DNA of 64,000 bases from Tigriopus japonicus. Lineage: Eukaryota > Arthropoda > Copepoda > Harpacticoida > Harpacticidae. The notes under the pieces are model-generated. The model was not told where the DNA came from. It saw only the letters and a program-made list of their open reading frames with translations, and did no database searches. Positions within the stretch are counted from its first letter, which is position 1. Each line of letters starts with the position of its first letter. This document shows positions 27,601-36,800 of the stretch, one piece after another. Position numbers and translations under genes: made by a program. The stretch spans positions 2,552,612-2,616,611 of the forward strand of contig JAAGOF010000064.1 in assembly GCA_010645155.1 (NCBI GenBank), read 5' to 3'.

Positions 27601-28338
27601 CAGTAAGAAGCTTTAGATATTGTTCGCTTGTCAGAACTACTAGTAGTTGTCCAAAATTGTGAGGTGGTTCATGCTTTGGGCACCTCCTTTTTATTTTTCA
27701 AATAATAATAACACGCCCATGTTGTAATTTGGCATGGTTCACGTGCGTTTAAGGCATTAACTTTGCCAGGTTTTTTCTGTGAGACCTAGAGAAATATTAT
27801 TCTCCACCTTGAAAGAAAGATCTGATTTATCCCTCGGCTTAAAACAATACAAATTTCTTCACGCGCAAGTCTGTTAGAATTGAGACTAGTTGGACCTGAA
27901 AAATACTCTTATGAAGTTATCAAGTATTCCAAGACTTTCTATTCTCTTGCAAATAAGCTTGTTTTTAGTAGTCTCATGGTACATTCAAGGCGTATCACGT
28001 ATTTACCACCGAGCATGATCTCGCACTTTTAAATCTAACATTAGTCTTTTGCCACATGTTAACATGTTCTTTTTTTGTTGGCTAATGTTTGTACATTTAA
28101 CCTTTTCTTTAACCCAGCTCCCGTCGTATTACCGTCCACGCCCATTGCAATAACTCTGAGACCGAGCACAACCGAGTCCGAAGACGACACGCCACATGGC
28201 ACACCCACTAGACGCATTCTTAAAGCTGGAATGACCACACCCACACCCATTGCCAATGATGAAGAGTTTTTTAACCAAGACGAGACCTCACCTCCTCCCA
28301 CGGATCCTCTCCCAATGGAAACTGAAACCACCCTTTAA
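3494..28338 (+). CDS. CLEC16A: CLEC16A/ema orthologue, 13 exons, 5' end outside window
   Basis: Spliced gene for the conserved CLEC16A (vertebrates) / ema (Drosophila) protein. The family associates with endosomal membranes, is linked to class C VPS/HOPS function and endosome maturation, and in mammals works with the E3 ligase NRDP1 in mitophagy. Thirteen exons join in one continuous frame of about 930 codons with GT-AG junctions: 3494-3627, 6291-6439, 9385-9614, 13987-14185, 14261-14437, 16888-17320, 20628-20750, 20823-20980, 21078-21378, 22924-23233, 24067-24212, 26986-27198, 28118-28338. The first three cover most of the N-terminal FPL domain. The order matches the known family from the FFLE segment to the C-terminal tail; about 70 N-terminal residues are missing and must be encoded upstream of base 1. 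The family has no real C-type lectin domain despite its name. Introns range from 72 bp to 4.4 kb. Confidence 0.95.
3628..6290 (+). other. CLEC16A intron (2.7 kb)
   Basis: Holds dispersed repeat copy A and a 112-codon minus-strand open frame at 4074-4412 with no recognised relatives. Otherwise nothing identifiable. Confidence 0.6.
3888..4015 (+). repeat. dispersed repeat, copy A
   Basis: Shares a block starting near GTAGCGAAATTTGATCGAGC and ending near CTGACCTATTAAC with 25895-26046 (opposite strand) and, in part, with 26085-26165 and 47900-47950. Lies in a CLEC16A intron. No protein or RNA family recognised. Confidence 0.6.
6291..6439 (+). CDS. CLEC16A: CLEC16A window exon 2 (FPL domain)
   Basis: Acceptor ttttttccag, donor GTGAGT. 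It encodes [20 protein letters not shown] and then the [18 protein letters not shown] segment ending in HFFYNE. This is the most conserved stretch of the family and nearly identical to the vertebrate version as I remember it. It ends on a codon boundary. Confidence 0.95.
7563..8121. mobile_element. 543-bp non-autonomous hAT-like element with perfect 8-bp TSD
   Basis: GCTGGAAC occurs at 7563-7570 and again at 8114-8121, directly flanking an element at 7571-8113 that starts CAGGGTTGGT and ends ACCAACACTG, i.e. inverted ends CAGKGTTGGT. The ends carry further inverted similarity (CCGGGATTCTGGGACGGGAT on the left; ATCCCAGGGACGGGATTTTC inverted on the right). Eight-base duplications and CAG-type ends are hAT hallmarks. 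Inside are short GGGAT-rich subterminal motifs and no transposase. Confidence 0.85.
8122..9384 (+). other. rest of CLEC16A intron 2
   Basis: Nothing identifiable; minus-strand open frames at 8228-8431 and 8407-8655 show no family features. Confidence 0.5.
9385..9614 (+). CDS. CLEC16A: CLEC16A window exon 3 (end of FPL domain)
   Basis: Acceptor ttcttctgatag, donor GTAAGT. It encodes [35 protein letters not shown] and [20 protein letters not shown]. The exon ends two bases into a codon completed at 13987. A 132-codon open frame on the opposite strand (9349-9747) is only its shadow. Confidence 0.95.
9615..13986 (+). other. longest CLEC16A intron in the window (4.4 kb)
   Basis: AT-rich and without a recognised gene or element. 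Open frames at 12949-13218 (+) and 13431-13805 (+) lack family signatures and start/splice support. Confidence 0.5.
13987..14185 (+). CDS. CLEC16A: CLEC16A window exon 4
   Basis: Acceptor ccattttcag, donor GTGAGT. It encodes [19 protein letters not shown] and [19 protein letters not shown], matching the family block [14 protein letters not shown] followed by LTDHLL.RL..PLY. It is separated from the next exon by only 75 bp. Confidence 0.94.
14261..14437 (+). CDS. CLEC16A: CLEC16A window exon 5
   Basis: Acceptor ttcattttag, donor GTAAGG. It encodes [19 protein letters not shown], corresponding to the LYLLSQVFLIIHHAPLV segment of the vertebrate protein. In phase at both ends (59 whole codons). 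Confidence 0.93.
14438..16887 (+). other. CLEC16A intron (2.4 kb)
   Basis: No recognised gene. A run of ten G at about 16673-16682 is the only notable simple sequence. Confidence 0.5.
16888..17320 (+). CDS. CLEC16A: CLEC16A window exon 6 (acidic linker and conserved helix)
   Basis: Acceptor ctttctacag, donor GTGAGT. The first two thirds encode a variable acidic linker (ESDDDESG and several Glu/Ser-rich runs), as expected for this poorly conserved part. The end returns to conserved sequence: [12 protein letters not shown], then [19 protein letters not shown]. The open frame continues upstream to an ATG at 16810, but that part is intron. Confidence 0.92.
17321..20627 (+). other. CLEC16A intron (3.3 kb)
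   Basis: No coding exon, RNA gene or transposon recognised. Confidence 0.5.
20628..20750 (+). CDS. CLEC16A: CLEC16A window exon 7
   Basis: Acceptor gttttttcag, donor GTAAGT. It encodes [20 protein letters not shown] and then a [16 protein letters not shown] helix, which occupies the place of the HPLAERLIRIMNNAAQ segment of the vertebrate protein. The phase (2 then 1) fits both neighbours. Confidence 0.88.
20823..20980 (+). CDS. CLEC16A: CLEC16A window exon 8
   Basis: Follows a 72-bp intron with a cgtttcccaag acceptor; the donor is GTGAGT. It encodes [18 protein letters not shown] and [16 protein letters not shown], matching the family pattern KIRLATLELSCLLLKQ ... GAREESVHLVRHFYK. Confidence 0.93.
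21078..21378 (+). CDS. CLEC16A: CLEC16A window exon 9
   Basis: Acceptor acctttccag, donor GTAAGA. It encodes [19 protein letters not shown], then [20 protein letters not shown] and [19 protein letters not shown], the best-conserved block of the C-terminal half of the protein. Confidence 0.95.
21967..22761. mobile_element. probable 0.78-kb hAT-like non-autonomous element
   Basis: The left end AGAGCTGCAAAAAT (from 21975) and the right end TGCAGCCCTG (to 22753, inverted CAGGGCTGCA) form short inverted termini of a type common in hAT elements. They are flanked by TCATGACT (21967-21974) and TCTTGACT (22754-22761), 7 of 8 bases alike. The interior is very A-rich with repeated TGCAAAA-like motifs near the ends and no transposase frame. 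The left terminal C appears lost. Lies in a CLEC16A intron. Confidence 0.6.
22924..23233 (+). CDS. CLEC16A: CLEC16A window exon 10
   Basis: Acceptor tctgatttttag, donor GTACAC (a weaker donor than the others). The junction restores [11 protein letters not shown], followed by [35 protein letters not shown] and [15 protein letters not shown]. These match the family segment with LVEPD.SRLGWGVVKFAG and DHIRCI.AKQR. Confidence 0.95.
23600..23710 (+). repeat. polypurine-rich low-complexity tract
   Basis: Mostly G and A on the plus strand (runs of GAGGAAGAAG and GAAAGAAAAA type) within a CLEC16A intron. The open frames across it are low-complexity artefacts. Confidence 0.6.
24067..24212 (+). CDS. 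CLEC16A: CLEC16A window exon 11
   Basis: Acceptor ctccccacag, donor GTAAGT. It encodes [20 protein letters not shown] followed by ELPGN, equivalent to RLAKGRIQARRMKMQRIAALL in vertebrates, then a Pro/Ser-rich start of the tail. Confidence 0.93.
25895..26046 (-). repeat. dispersed repeat, copy B
   Basis: The reverse complement matches copy A at 3888-4015: GTAGCGAAACTAGATCGAGC, then a CTTCACCTC block, then CCAAACTACCCCAACAACCG and CCTATTAAC. It faces copy C about 40 bp away. Confidence 0.6.
26085..26165 (+). repeat. dispersed repeat, copy C (partial)
   Basis: CGAGCATAGTTATTTCTACC followed by CTTCTAAACTACCTCAACCA matches copies A and B. Together with copy B it makes an imperfect inverted pair in a CLEC16A intron. 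Confidence 0.55.
26986..27198 (+). CDS. CLEC16A: CLEC16A window exon 12 (Ser/Gly-rich tail)
   Basis: Acceptor tgattgcgcag, donor GTAAGA. It encodes [14 protein letters not shown], a Gly/Pro run, then [20 protein letters not shown]. The VPG.AVA element matches the tail of the vertebrate protein near DKVPGFAVAQCIN. Low complexity makes exact homology weaker, but the phase fits both neighbours. Confidence 0.86.
28118..28338 (+). CDS. CLEC16A: CLEC16A window exon 13 (C terminus and stop)
   Basis: Acceptor ctttaacccag; reading continues in phase to TAA at 28336-28338. It encodes a Thr/Pro-rich disordered end ([20 protein letters not shown], later [13 protein letters not shown]). No close similarity is expected here; the assignment rests on phase, splice signal and codon openness. 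No clear AATAAA was seen before the retrotransposon remnant starting about 225 bp downstream. Confidence 0.82.
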
Positions 28339-28562
28339 CGACAGCCCTGCATGTTGCTTCAAATATACATAACCTTGACTTAACCAACAAATAGTTGAGT
28401 GACCCTAATCAATGTTGTATGTGTGTTTCGTTTTTTATCACTGACTCAGATGATTAGGACTTGTTGGAAAGACTGGAATTAATCTCATAAGGAAACACGT
28501 TAATGAAAAGCTAAATGAGGTCCTCGTCGCATATTCAGTGCAGAGATCAAAGAGCATTGATC

Positions 28563-28847
28563 TAGTATAGTATAGTAACTTTATTCTCTGAACTCAGACT
28601 ATACTCAGTGTAGGTGCATGGGGAGAATGTGGTCGGATCAAATCAAACGAGCCCTCAAAAGCCGGCTTCGAAAACGATGTGGACTCCTCTCTTAAAATCG
28701 TTAAGTGTTTTGTCAGTGGATTGTTTCAGTCCCGTGGTAGACGGTTCCAGTCGTTAATAACCCTCTGACTGAAGAACGAGCCTCGCGTACAAAGACGATC
28801 GTCCACCTTTACAATCAAGACGTTATTTTTTAGTAAAGAGTTTGAAT
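28563..28847 (-). mobile_element. 3' end of a CR1/L2/Jockey-type non-LTR retrotransposon (truncated)
   Basis: Read on the minus strand it encodes LCTRGSFFSQRVINDWNRLP, the typical C-terminal tail of reverse transcriptases of non-LTR elements. After a frameshift it continues as STDKTLNDFKRGV and a stop. A short untranslated end follows with AATAAAG and a small ACTAT repeat tail (to about 28563). It is cut off at 28847 exactly where the hAT-like element begins. Confidence 0.75.
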
Positions 28848-29441
28848 TAGGGGTGGGCGAGAAGCCGGTCGAAGTGTCGACACCAATACCGGCTATTTCC
28901 AACTTTCGTTGTCACTGGCGACACCTAAAAGGTTTCGTGATTGTCTTTCAAAAATACTAAAAATTTACTGCATAAACACTTTCACAGCAGGTGCAGGCGT
29001 CGACACCGGTGTCAGTGATTGTCGACTTTGACAATGGACCGTGTAGAGCTTGTTTACTTTTCTTGGTTCGCTCAATGAGTTCAATTGCTTAACGTTAGAT
29101 AGCGCAGCACCTTGAGAGGTTGAAAGACGAATTGGACTGTGAAATTCCACCAAGTTTTGGCGTCTACAACTTTGAAAATGCAAGTGTTTTTGCGCGAAAA
29201 CCGAATGTTAATTGTTCTTTAAGATATGCGCTGTAATTTCAACTCTTCTCCTGTTAAGTGTATTGTTCCAAATTTGAATAAGTTGACGGCAAGTTTTGGC
29301 GCTTCGAGATTGCGCTGCGCATTCCTGGTGTTTGTAGAGAGAGGCGAGGCAGAGACGGCTTGGCCACACTTCCAGTGAGGGAGACTCCCAACCCTACGAG
29401 GGACTCTTGCGGCGCAACTCTGAAGTTGAAACCGAAAAACA

Positions 29442-29881
29442 GGTATTGTTGGAAATAGATGTTGAGCGACAGACGAGTGTAGAACTACTACTGTTTATTC
29501 ATGTAAGTGCAATATTTATAGTTGATAGGGGTAACACATATGAGCAAGTAACAATCTCACTTATCGGAATAAAGTCAACTCATACAGTGCAACCTTTCAA
29601 GTGAAATTACATTTCTAACACTTCCCCTCACTTGAAAGTCCTAAAACTAAAGTTCGGGAGTTCAGGTCCGGCACGTTTCCAACCATCAATTCGTCGATGT
29701 CTTCGTTTCCACGTCAATTCAGATCTGTCCCACATTTTGTGCGCATTACTTTATTCATGTAAGTGCAATATTTATAGTTGATAGGGGTAACACATATGAG
29801 CAAGTAACAATCTCACTTATCGGAATAAAGTCAACTCATACAGTGCAACCTTTCAAGTGAAATTACATTTCTAACAGGTAT
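29442..29881 (-). mobile_element. collapsed LTR retrotransposon inside the hAT-like element
   Basis: GGTAT (29442-29446 and 29877-29881) is a perfect 5-bp target duplication. Between them lie a full 174-bp LTR (29447-29620, TGTTGG...TAACA), a 129-bp internal remnant and a second LTR lacking 47 bp (29750-29876). The two LTR copies look essentially identical over their shared 127 bp, which suggests a recent insertion followed by internal deletion. Orientation is minus because a polypurine tract precedes the LTR on that strand. No protein is left. Confidence 0.85.
29621..29636 (-). other. polypurine tract of the LTR element
   Basis: On the minus strand AGTGAGGGGAAG lies directly before the LTR start TGTTAG, the position and composition of the plus-strand primer (PPT) of LTR retrotransposons. 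This fixes the element's orientation. Confidence 0.7.
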
Positions 29882-32800
29882 TGCGCGCATGCTCAACCAA
29901 GCCCACTGGGCTCAAATCGACTAAGTCCATCTCGGTTTCAAATTTGAAAGTAATCATCAATAGATGGCGGTGTTGACCATCAAAGACGCTTCTGGTTGGA
30001 ATTTGCTTCTCTACCGGGATAAATGTCAACTAACATGAGAATCGGAGTTTCCTAAGGAATCATTGAAGTTGCCGTTTTGGTGCCATGAGAGACAGGTTCA
30101 AAGTTGCATTTTCAAATAGAATCTTAGATATCGGAGAACTTCACTTGGCATTGAATTTATAAATGGTGCGTCAACATCACAATTTTTTGGGTGGTTAATT
30201 TGTCCAAGTTGCTAAACTGTTTTTTAAACGGCAACCCTGTCCACGGAGCAACCGAGGAATAAAGGGATGGCCTTCAGTGTGGCCACTTGATAGGAATGTT
30301 GAAAAAATTTCCGGAATTGAACATCGTGGATGGAAACAAAAAGCCCAGCCATTAACTAAAGACTTCAAATGATATATTGCTTTAAAACACACAGGACAAT
30401 GTTCTTTTGCTTTTGAAAAGATACAGCTACTTCAATATGATGATATGATATGTGTATTTTTTCAAAACGCTTTTTTTACCTTACACTTCAGTCACAATGC
30501 ATGCAAGATCACAACATCTAAAGTTCATAGATATCCCCAGATGCGACATACTACCAGGTCTTAAAAGACTACTTTTTGCTGAAGACACAGAATGTGGGGA
30601 AAGTTGTTGAATTTCCACTTTTCCAGTTTTCAGCTTAGTATGTCCAAATTTACTTGCTCCACACATGAAAATCTTTGTTTGTATTGGGATAAATTACATG
30701 TTGCAGACATATAAACAAATTCCAAATTTGAGTTCTGATATTTCTTTGGGGTTTTAATTGCTTATTTATGCAATAAACACAATTGCTCTTAGCATGCAAT
30801 CATTTGACATGTAAATGATAACAGTCCTTCTGCCAAACCCCTCGTTTGGAAATAAGATATTGTCTTGAAATATCTTATCAAATCATTTTGAAGGTGGAAA
30901 TAAGTTTGGTGGCTGTAAAAGCAGATGGCTATGAGTAATTAGTTTGGACATACTTGTTTTTCAGCACTAACTGAATGCAGTACAACAACAAACTGTGACT
31001 TTTCCTTCAAAACAAAGCACCCATATAGCTCAGTTTGTCATATCTGTGTATATCTGTGCTAGAGTTCTGATTCACTGAGTTTGGAAAAAACGACTAAGTC
31101 AATCTCGGTACCGAATTTCAAATATCCGTCAATAGATGGACCTTCATGGTTGGGAATCTAGGCGCTTCGCGCCTATATCTATGGGCGAGGACTCTTGAGC
31201 AAGGAAGCGATACGACATTTTTGGTTCCAAGTAAGGCCATTGAAAGCAAGTCTAGAGATCACTCAAGACTTTAATTTTTATATTTTAACCAGGGAGACCT
31301 ATAACTCATAACCTATAAAACTCAGTAAACTCACTAAACTCAGACCTATAACTATAACTTAAACTAACCAGTTGAAGGTATCCTTGTTTTAACCCATTCC
31401 AAAAGCATAAAATACATTTTTATGAAACTTTTTATTGCTTAATATGACAACTTTCTTGTCTTTTCCAAGATGGTCCGATTTGCAGAATATTCAATTGGCA
31501 TGGAGAAAAAGGTGTTTTCAAGAAAATATTCAGTTTTCAAATTGGATCAGTCAATGGGCAAAAGAAACCTCAAATGCTAATGTGGGAAGTCTTGATGGCT
31601 GCTTGGATATTTTATGTTTGCTTAAATCACTGGACACCCTCATGAACAAGGTGCCTGAGTAGTATTTCAAATTGCAGAAACCCTTTATCCATGGATATTG
31701 ATTTGTCTTGGAGATGAACCCACAGGGAACGTTTAAGTTTTGCTCTTAAACAACACTGAAAGAGGAACTTGTTCTTGTTGCCTTGTCAAATAACAATAAT
31801 TTGCCATTGCTCTAATATTCTTTTTGAGCCACAAGCATTATTGCTTTCTTGAAATTTAGAGACCACTGGGCATTGACAAACAATAGCCAAGATCCAAGAT
31901 TTGTTGTGCTTTGAGGTTCTAAAGTTGACCACAAGAGGCACACCATATTCAAGGTCATATGTTTTGTGTTTGGAGATGCATGCTTGAAGCATACTTCAAC
32001 CAATCATTTCCGCTATTTTTGAGCCTATTAAACGTTTTCAGGCATCTAAAATGACGCCATATGAATGTTACCTTCTTGGATGTGGATGCTTAATCCAAAA
32101 TTTATTGGAAATGCTCTAACAAGCTCAAAATAAGCTTGAAGGAAAAAATGGAAGTATGCTTGCAACGTGCCTTGGTGCCAACAAAACATAAGAGCCTCAG
32201 TTGAGAAAAAAAACCAACAGCATCATTTTAAGCAACTTTTGAAGTCCCTAATTTTGTAAATCAAGGCCTTGTGTGTTTGAATCGTTTTCAAATATGTAAC
32301 ATCTGACGTATTCCACTCGTTTTAAGGCATTTCTATTGATTCAGAGTCAAATTTGGCCTTGACGACCCCCAATGCCCTCAAGGTTGAAAGAATCTTTTTA
32401 TTTTGACACTTGCCGTGGATGCACAAATGTTGTCACTTGTGATCAAGAGTTAGTAGTATTCAGGGTGGTTGTATAATCAATATTCATAGTTTTGTAACTG
32501 GGTTTCAAAAACCCATTGTTGGTTTGATATTTTTATTACTTTTTAAATTCGTTTCCAATTTTATTTTTGCATCAGTTTAAAATAATAATAGGTCAAACTC
32601 AAGGAAGGGTTTTGAAACCCTTTCAGAAAATTTGGAAAATTAATAAGACCCAACCATCCTGAATAATACCCTGTATGGTGAATGCGCCTCATGTGGTCCA
32701 TTTTTGAACCTCAGGCACAACAAATCCGGATGGACTCCATTTCTTGACAAAATGATGGCATTGTACAATTGCTTAAATAATTCTTGATCTTGATCATTGA

Positions 32801-33897
32801 AGCTTCAGTTCAGGAGCTCTTTACCAACACAATTGAAACCACTGTTTCTAACACTCTTTGATATGCCTTAAACACCTTAGTTTGCCTTGGCACAATGCAA
32901 ATACTTATGGTCAAATATCCAAATCAATGTTCAAACCCAGAGCATGGGGGATTTTGGGCACTTTTCACAAGCAAGCTTGGCTCAAAAAGATTTTTAGGAG
33001 CCATAGAATCAAAGAAATAATCATGCCAAATTACATCACAGCTTTCCTACCTATGGCACTCAGGTTTTAGATGAGATAACATACAATTTGAAGCTTATTC
33101 TCCTCTTGGCTGTCGGAACTTTATTTTCCATTGTTAATAGTTAGGCCCCAAGTTGGCTGGTGAGGTTTGGTGAATGCAAAGGTGACCATTCCTTGCTGGG
33201 GGGTCCTTGGGTTTTGGCGTTTCACATAAACATACGTTATAAAATCAGTGCTGCTAGATTTAGATTTAAGTAGTACTCGTTTTTCGTTGGAATGAGAACT
33301 TTATCTTGCAAAACATTTTGCCGGAACAAGGGGAGTAATCAAATCCCAATAAATTACTTTGAACCCTTTGTTGCCTTTAAACGCTCTGTTGGGTTTTCCT
33401 TTTCATTATTTCAATCATGCCTATGGTACTTTGCATTTGGAAATTATTTCAACACTGCTTATGAGTTGTCTGGGCAACAAAACTTGTTTTGGATCTGGCA
33501 GACCAAAACGCCCTCACCCAATGAACATAAAATGTCCAGGAATTGCGAGCGCAATGTCGGAGCGCAAAAACTTGACGTCAACTTATTCAAATTTGGAACA
33601 ATACACTTAACAGGAGAAGAGTTGAAATCACAGCGCATATTTCAAAGTACAAGTAGCATTCGGTTTTCATGCAAAAACACACACATTTTAAAAGTTATAG
33701 ACGCCGAAACTTGGTAGAATTTCACAGTCCAATTCGACTTTCGACCTCTCAAGGTACTGCGCCATCTAACGTTAGGCAATTGCACTAATTGAGCGAAAGA
33801 AAAAAAGTAAACAAGCTCTACACGGTCCATTGGGCCTGTGTCGGTGTCGGCGGCGTCGATGTTAAATATGCCGGTATCACCCATCCCTAGTTTGAAC

Positions 33898-36800
33898 TAC
33901 TACCAACTACCAAATTTGTCACTCACTTAGTGCTGGCTGTTGGTATTTTTGCATGCCAGAAAAACGTTGGCACATTTTTCAGATTTGGCATATTTTGGCG
34001 TGGTGAAGGTTTCTACATTCTTCTGTCATAAAACAATGAACTTAAACCTTTAACTGGGGCTTCATAAAAAAAGTAATTTTTGAAGGTAGGCTTACACGAA
34101 TGCTTTTGTCCAGGTTCGGAACAAACTTTGACTTCATAGTTGTTCAAATTCAAAAATTCTTGGCTAGGCCTCAATATAGACCAACGGAAAAATTGTGCTT
34201 GTGACTTAGAAGTTCGCCAAAAAAGGCCGCTAGTGTTAAGCTACCTTGGCATATCAATAATTAACAAAGTGGTCAAGTTATCGGCCAAAGAGATCCTAAT
34301 AATGTCAGAGGGCTTTACATTTTGATTCGGTTACTTTTCCCCTTTGAGACCAGAGATAGCTTTTAAACACAAATCTTTTAGAATGTATTTCAGAAAAAGA
34401 TGGCTTAAACGAAGTGTAAACAGATTCTTTAACAAAAAACAATTTTGGAAATCAAACATTCGAAAATCATAATACAGTATCAGGACAATGAAGTATCGGG
34501 AGTTTATTTTCTGCTGAAACCATAGTTCGTTTATTAATCACTAGATAGCGTGCAAGCTTTGGTCAGGCTGATTTGGCAAAGGGGGCGGAATCGGGCGGAA
34601 TGCGTTGAATTTTTGAGCCACATGTTAGTTTCTGTCCACATATGTATTGGATTAACCCATCATAACACAAAAGCATAAATTTGTGTTCTTCCCATCACTG
34701 ACTGACTGTATTGGCAAAAAAGTTCCTAGTTGTAGTATTCAAATCCAAGGCATGGTCACTTAGTGACGTCTTCGGTTCCTTCAAGAATGTGACCACTAGC
34801 AATAGCAAAAAATTACCCAAAAACATTACTCCATACCACCTTTGATTCATCAATTCAAGAACCACCGAATTTCACTGGACTGGGAGGCCAACGAGAGGAA
34901 TCATGATTTCCAGTGGGAACAATTCAATTACGTTCTTCTACAAACGAGACCTTGCCTATGTTGACAGAATAGTACGTATTTCAGCTCAATCAAACGTCAG
35001 AGTCAAAAGTTATGCTCTCTCAAAGTTCAGTGCAAATCCTACCAAGAATGAACTGGCCCTGTTGTGGGAATTGTTTTACCACAAAGGGGCGAATTCATTC
35101 ATTCTATGCTCTCTTCAGTACAAAAGTTTGAGAAGGCATAACCTTTCACTCCGCCCTTTAACTGAGCTGAAAATTGGCATACGACGTCTACTGAATACAA
35201 GCAAGGTCTCGTTTGCAGAAGAACGCAATTGAATTAATCCTTCTGGAAATCATAATTCTCACCGTTAGCCTTCCACTCCAGTTTTCAGTGCTTCTTGATC
35301 AATTGCAACAAAAAAGTCATCATTTTTGGCGGGGAAAAAAGTTCGGAAGACATGTGTTTCTGACGAGCGTGCAAGGTAGCTAATACTTGTCTTGCCTTTT
35401 GGTGCTCTCTTTAAAGAAAAAACGGGTTTATAAAGACTGGTAGACAGAGGGAAATATGATTTCACATAGGTAAATTGGCAACCCCATCACCAAGTCAAAG
35501 CACTACAAAATCAATAAAGAAGAAGTACTCTGATTTGTTACTGAACTTCGTCAGAATAAGCTGAATATTCAACTGAATGCTATTGACCAATCACCAGCGT
35601 GAATCATTAGCACCGTGTGTTAGCCTATGACGGCCAGTCTCAAGTAAGGGTCGCTTGAAGAGACTAATGTGTTGTTAATACTTCAATCCCTCTAAAATAG
35701 TTCAAGGTTCTGCTGTGATTATAGAGGAAGTTGCTCTCTTTAATGGAGAGGGAGCAAAATGTACTTCTCAGAGGGAGCCACCTGCAATCCGAGTCAAAAA
35801 AGCAAGTCATTTTGAAAGCGACCGGGTTTCCAATCAGCGGGTATGCGTTCGAGCGAGCGTTCTTTGATGGAGATTTTCGAAAAAAGCCAAATGGAGGAAC
35901 AATTATGTTTGGAGAAAGTAGCATGCACGAACAATTTCTATTTTCTTTCAGTTTCTCCAAAAAGTTTGTAACACTGATTTGAATACGTTTGTTTCATGTC
36001 ATTTAACTCAAATCAAAAACGCAAAATCTATTCGATGAAGGCAAAGCCGTCACACTCTCAAGTGATCAAAATGACACCTCGCGGGGTAAACAAGTCATAA
36101 TTTGAAACTAAATGACTAATTTCTAAACCCCAAATGGAATGAATCGAGAAAACTATCAGCGGAAACCTTGCATTGCCAGACCCATCTTGCGTTGATTTCC
36201 AACATAATTACCAGGACATATTTTTTGAAGTCACTTTTTGGCCACGTGTCAACTCTGTTTCCTCGATGGGTGTCATATTTTCGAAAAGGACCAATTCTCA
36301 GAAATGCTAAATTAGCTAAATTATGCCAATCAAAAGAAGATAATTGTCAAGGAAAAGAACTAAGCTTTAGTGATAAGTGACAAGAAAAAAGATCAACTTG
36401 CTTGCTTATCATCGGCACAGAGTTCCAGAGTGGAGATGCTAGAGCAAGTCGGTCTTAAAATTTCATTGTGGGCAGCAAGGGCTGTTCTCCATCAGTGACT
36501 AGTTGGATTTTGTCCAAACAAACGTTTGACGTAGACGGCTAATTTTTGAAAAAAAAGTTTTTATGCATTTTGCCTCTTGTCTAATTTTTGCTTCCCCCAA
36601 ATTATACTAAGGTGCTCAATGAATATGATAATTCAATTCACAGGCATGAAATCATACATTAATAGGATTTGGGATTGAAAATCTGTCTTGCGCACTTTAA
36701 TTTGTACTACGATCTTCCACTTGTTAGTGCGAAAGCATTTTACGATATTCTTCAGAAATCTTTGCCTTTTTACGAAACTTCTGGCCAGTTTCAGCCAATG

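Larger units (their letters stand above)
28840..33897. mobile_element. 5.0-kb hAT-like DNA element with long inverted ends
   Basis: GTTTGAAT (28840-28847) and GTTTGAAC (33890-33897) flank an element at 28848-33889 that starts TAGGGGTGGGCGA and ends with the inverse of TAGGGATGGGTGA. The duplication is 8 bp, 7 alike, and fits the nTnnnnAn preference of hAT elements. Inverted similarity continues far inward: about 28848-29328 against 33536-33889, with extra sequence in the left arm. The middle has only broken open frames (for example 31435-31662 plus) that I cannot assign to a transposase, so it is either decayed or a non-autonomous carrier. Confidence 0.8.

Noticed and set aside
31435..31662. 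75-codon frame in the hAT-like element as a transposase
   Set aside because: No DDE/RW or dimerisation-domain likeness could be seen; left as unassigned interior sequence.
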